DNA of 26,201 nt from Cloacibacillus sp. (GTDB lineage: Bacteria; Synergistota; Synergistia; Synergistales; Synergistaceae): contig NZ_JAJBUX010000004.1 of assembly GCF_020860125.1 (NCBI RefSeq), positions 4,484 through 30,684 on the forward strand. Direction: 5' to 3'. The position numbers and the translations under genes were made by a program. Position 1 is the first letter of the stretch. Every line of letters starts with the position of its first letter. The notes below the pieces were generated by a model, which did no database searches, had not been told where the DNA came from, and saw only the letters and a list, made by a program, of their open reading frames with translations. Positions 24,277 to 26,201 of this stretch are shown piece by piece.

Positions 24277-24660
24277 CCTCCTGTGAGTTTGTTTGTTGTG
24301 AACTAATTTTACAAGATGGACTGCTTTTCCACTCTTTTACTTTGGGGACTTTTAATACATTTTTCTCAACACCTTAATTTACATATCTTAATTCTCATAC
24401 TCTTGCTTGTAACACTTATATAGTAAACCTACAGCCTTGACATAAGAAAGCCCCGAGCGAGAGATGCTTTCCGCATCTGAACCAATGAATGGCGTCTGGG
24501 AACGGTTGCAGCAAGAGGGTACTAACGCCGCGGCGCAAGCGGCGAAAGGATACCTGCCAGGCAGGATAGTGCAGAGAATTTTTTCACGCGTTTTGCCGCC
24601 GTAGGCCGTACGTGGACTTTTGTTATAAAATAGAGACGGAGAACAAAGGAGTGATCGATC
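24277..24660. other. Junction region: AT-rich part, then GC-rich structured leader before the LarC-DUF1653 gene
   Basis: To about 24430 the sequence is AT-rich and featureless. At about 24440 the composition returns to that of the backbone. 24440-24600 contains several possible hairpins (AGATGC 24462-24467/GCATCT 24473-24478; GGCGT 24491-24495/ACGCC 24525-24529; CGCCGC 24526-24531/GCGGCG 24539-24544) and a 46-codon + strand ORF (24464-24604, MLSASEPMNGVWERLQQ...). That ORF resembles nothing I know. The final stretch has TTGTTATAAAAT (about 24618-24630) as an extended -10-like element and AAGGAG before the next ATG. Confidence 0.4.
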
Positions 24661-25314
24661 ATGGACGGCGGGACGATAAGCGGCGAGGTCTTTGAGATTT
24701 GCGCCAATATCGACGACATGACGGGGGAGGACCTCGGCGCGGCGATGGAGATACTGCTCCGCGAAGGGGCGCTTGACGTCTGGTTTGAGGCGATACAGAT
24801 GAAGAAAAACCGTCCGGCCGTCAAGCTGTCACTGCTGGCGGCCCCCGGCGACGAGGAGCGTCTCGCGGAGGCGGTGCTGCGCCATACCACCACGCTCGGT
24901 GTACGCATGAATCGCTGCTCCCGCGTAATGCTGGCGCGCGTGTCCGAGACGGTGGAGACGCAATACGGCGGCGTGCGGATAAAGAAAGGGCTGCTCAGCG
25001 GCGAGGCCGTCAAAGAGATGCCCGAATACGAGGACGTGCGGCGTATCGCCAGGGAGAGCGGACAGCCTCTCTCCGCCGTGCGCGCGATGATCGCCGGAGG
25101 CGCGGGAGAGGCAAAGCGGCGCTTCCGCCACTACAAGGGCGGCGAATACGAATACCTCGGCACGGCGCGCCACTCGGAGACGGAGGAGGAGCTTGTCCTC
25201 TACCGTCCGCTATATAACGACAGCGGCCTCTGGGTGCGCCCGAAAAAGATGTTCTTTGAGAACGTGACCGTCGAGGGGAAGAGCGTTCCCCGTTTTGAGG
25301 AGATAAAAGATTAA
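24661..25314 (+). CDS. LarC C-terminal domain fused to DUF1653
   Basis: A 217-residue two-domain protein. Residues about 10-145 match the C-terminal half (LarC2) of LarC, the CTP-dependent enzyme that inserts nickel into the pincer cofactor of lactate racemase-type enzymes. Key stretches are ANIDDMTGEDLGAAMEILL, GALDVWFEAIQMKKNRPAVKL, RHTTTLGVR and KEMPEYEDVRRIARE. Residues about 155-212 are a DUF1653 domain: RFRHYKGGEYEYLGTARHS, then ETEEELVLYRPLY...GLWVRPKKMF. The N-terminal LarC1 half is absent and no remnant is readable upstream. The ATG has AAGGAG at 9 bases and its own promoter-like element, so this is a stand-alone gene rather than the 3' part of a broken or frameshifted larC. Whether it still acts in nickel-pincer assembly is unknown. 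The Sir2 gene follows after 20 bases. Confidence 0.8.
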   Translation: MDGGTISGEVFEICANIDDMTGEDLGAAMEILLREGALDVWFEAIQMKKNRPAVKLSLLAAPGDEERLAEAVLRHTTTLGVRMNRCSRVMLARVSETVETQYGGVRIKKGLLSGEAVKEMPEYEDVRRIARESGQPLSAVRAMIAGGAGEAKRRFRHYKGGEYEYLGTARHSETEEELVLYRPLYNDSGLWVRPKKMFFENVTVEGKSVPRFEEIKD

Positions 25315-25334
25315 CAGAGGGAGGGATCTGTGAG

Positions 25335-26060
25335 ATGAGTTTTGAAGAAGAGGCGAAATGGCTGGCGCTGCTTGTGAAGGCGGGCGGCGTCACTATCTTC
25401 AGCGGCGCGGGGCTCAGCACCGAGTCCGGACTGCAGGATTTCCGTTCCAAGGACGGGATCTGGGCCCACGCCGACCCGACGCGGTTGGCCTCGATCGAGG
25501 CGCTGGAGGACAACTACAACGAATTTCTTGAATTCTACAAGGCGCGCCTCTACGTGCCGGAGGAGATCCAGCCGAATATCGGCCATAAGATCGTCGCCAA
25601 ATGGGAAAAAGAGGGATATGTTGACGGCGTGATAACGCAGAACGTCGACCGGCTGCATCAGAAGGCCGGTTCGGTAAACGTCTGGGAGCTGCACGGCAGC
25701 CTCGAACCCGTACGCTGCCACCGCTGCGGACGCGAGGGCACGACGGAGGACTTCCTTGCCGGAAACCCCTGCTCTTACTGCGGAGGACGCCTGCGTCCCA
25801 GCGTCGTCCTCTTTGGCGAAATGCTCCCGCAGAGGTCCCTTGAGGCGGCGGACGAACTCAGCGACGGCTGCAAAACATTTATCGTGCTCGGCTCATCGCT
25901 CATCGTCTCGCCGGCGAACTACTTCCCGAGGCAGGCTAAGAGCCGCGGCGCGAACCTTGTGATCGTCAACCGCGACCCCACGCCGCTCGACGGTATCGCC
26001 GACCTCGTGGTACACGAGGGCATCGGCGCCTTCCTCAGCGAGACTGATAAATATATGTAG
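25335..26060 (+). CDS. Sir2-family NAD-dependent protein deacylase (sirtuin)
   Basis: Removes acyl groups from lysines using NAD+, giving nicotinamide and O-acyl-ADP-ribose. The 241 residues contain FSGAGLSTESGLQDFRS (22-38, NAD binding), TQNVDRLHQKAG (101-112) and catalytic His120 in ELHGS. Four zinc cysteines are present (C128, C131, C146, C149), followed by VVLFGEMLP (157-165), a GSSL motif and VNRD near the C-terminus. The fold is complete. GGAGGG lies about 9 bases before the ATG. It is probably co-transcribed with the LarC2-DUF1653 gene (20-base gap). Acyl preference cannot be read directly; the Tyr-Arg pair of desuccinylases was not evident. Confidence 0.93.
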   Translation: MSFEEEAKWLALLVKAGGVTIFSGAGLSTESGLQDFRSKDGIWAHADPTRLASIEALEDNYNEFLEFYKARLYVPEEIQPNIGHKIVAKWEKEGYVDGVITQNVDRLHQKAGSVNVWELHGSLEPVRCHRCGREGTTEDFLAGNPCSYCGGRLRPSVVLFGEMLPQRSLEAADELSDGCKTFIVLGSSLIVSPANYFPRQAKSRGANLVIVNRDPTPLDGIADLVVHEGIGAFLSETDKYM

Positions 26061-26070
26061 CGGAGCCTTT

Positions 26071-26175
26071 ATGGCCCCCGCGAGAAAATATATGAGGCAG
26101 AGGCGGGCCCACAAAAGTAATTCCCGCAAAACCTCTCTAAAGGAGAGAAATAAAAACCCCAAAAAAAACAAATAA
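26071..26175 (+). CDS. Possible small, very basic protein (34 aa)
   Basis: An ATG 10 bases after the sirtuin stop, with CGGAG 5 bases upstream, opens a 34-codon frame (MAPARKYMRQRRAHKSNSRK...) containing 14 Lys/Arg. Size and charge resemble small RNA- or ribosome-binding peptides, but the second half is A-rich and could simply be low-complexity intergenic sequence. No homologue is recalled. Confidence 0.2.
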   Translation: MAPARKYMRQRRAHKSNSRKTSLKERNKNPKKNK

Positions 26176-26201
26176 AAAATACAAATTAGTAATATAAATA
26201 A

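Noticed and set aside
24464..24604. Remnant of the LarC N-terminal half
   Set aside because: None of the three forward frames gives the LarC1 opening motifs (glycine-rich GDM segment); the small frame reads as unrelated sequence.

Overview
The window looks like chromosome from a GC-rich, diderm, amino-acid-fermenting anaerobe, most plausibly Synergistota (a Cloacibacillus/Synergistes-type genome). This is inferred from gene content: a type V autotransporter (needs an outer membrane), the ferredoxin-dependent indolepyruvate oxidoreductase IorAB, an Lrp/AsnC regulator, and a phosphatidylethanolamine pathway. Taxonomy was not tested by search.

Layout. 1-222: a + strand promoter, hairpins and a terminator that together look like a small structured RNA, convergent with a large autotransporter (223-3237, -). 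3238-3908 is a long AT-rich stretch with no gene. 3909-4394 (-) encodes a family 6 uracil/hypoxanthine DNA glycosylase, divergent from carAB (4666-8866, +), which has a strong promoter. A bidirectional terminator separates carB from a two-gene chromate-type transporter (9012-10129, -) that diverges from a LysR regulator (10235-11128, +). Next come a 25-bp perfect palindrome, an Lrp/AsnC regulator (11260-11739), and a rod-like inverted-repeat segment (11881-11980). The operon gyrA-psd-pssA (12084-15907) follows and ends in a clear terminator. Then iorAB (16074-18478) runs to a long bidirectional hairpin, facing a secreted four-repeat protein of unknown function (18589-20346, -).

20360-24440 is visibly AT-rich and foreign in character. 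It holds a three-gene, translationally coupled minus-strand cassette: C5-cytosine DNA methyltransferase, DUF262 (ParB/DGQQR-type) protein and HEPN protein with an Rx4H ribonuclease motif. The cassette ends in its own terminator and is flanked on the promoter side by a frameshifted, truncated transposase. I read it as a restriction/abortive-infection-type defence system on an acquired island. It is the strongest candidate here for an incompletely described system.

From about 24440 the backbone resumes with a gene that fuses a LarC (nickel-pincer cofactor) C-terminal domain to DUF1653, with no LarC N-terminal half in front, followed by a Sir2-family deacylase (25335-26060). A 34-codon, very basic ORF lies at the right edge.
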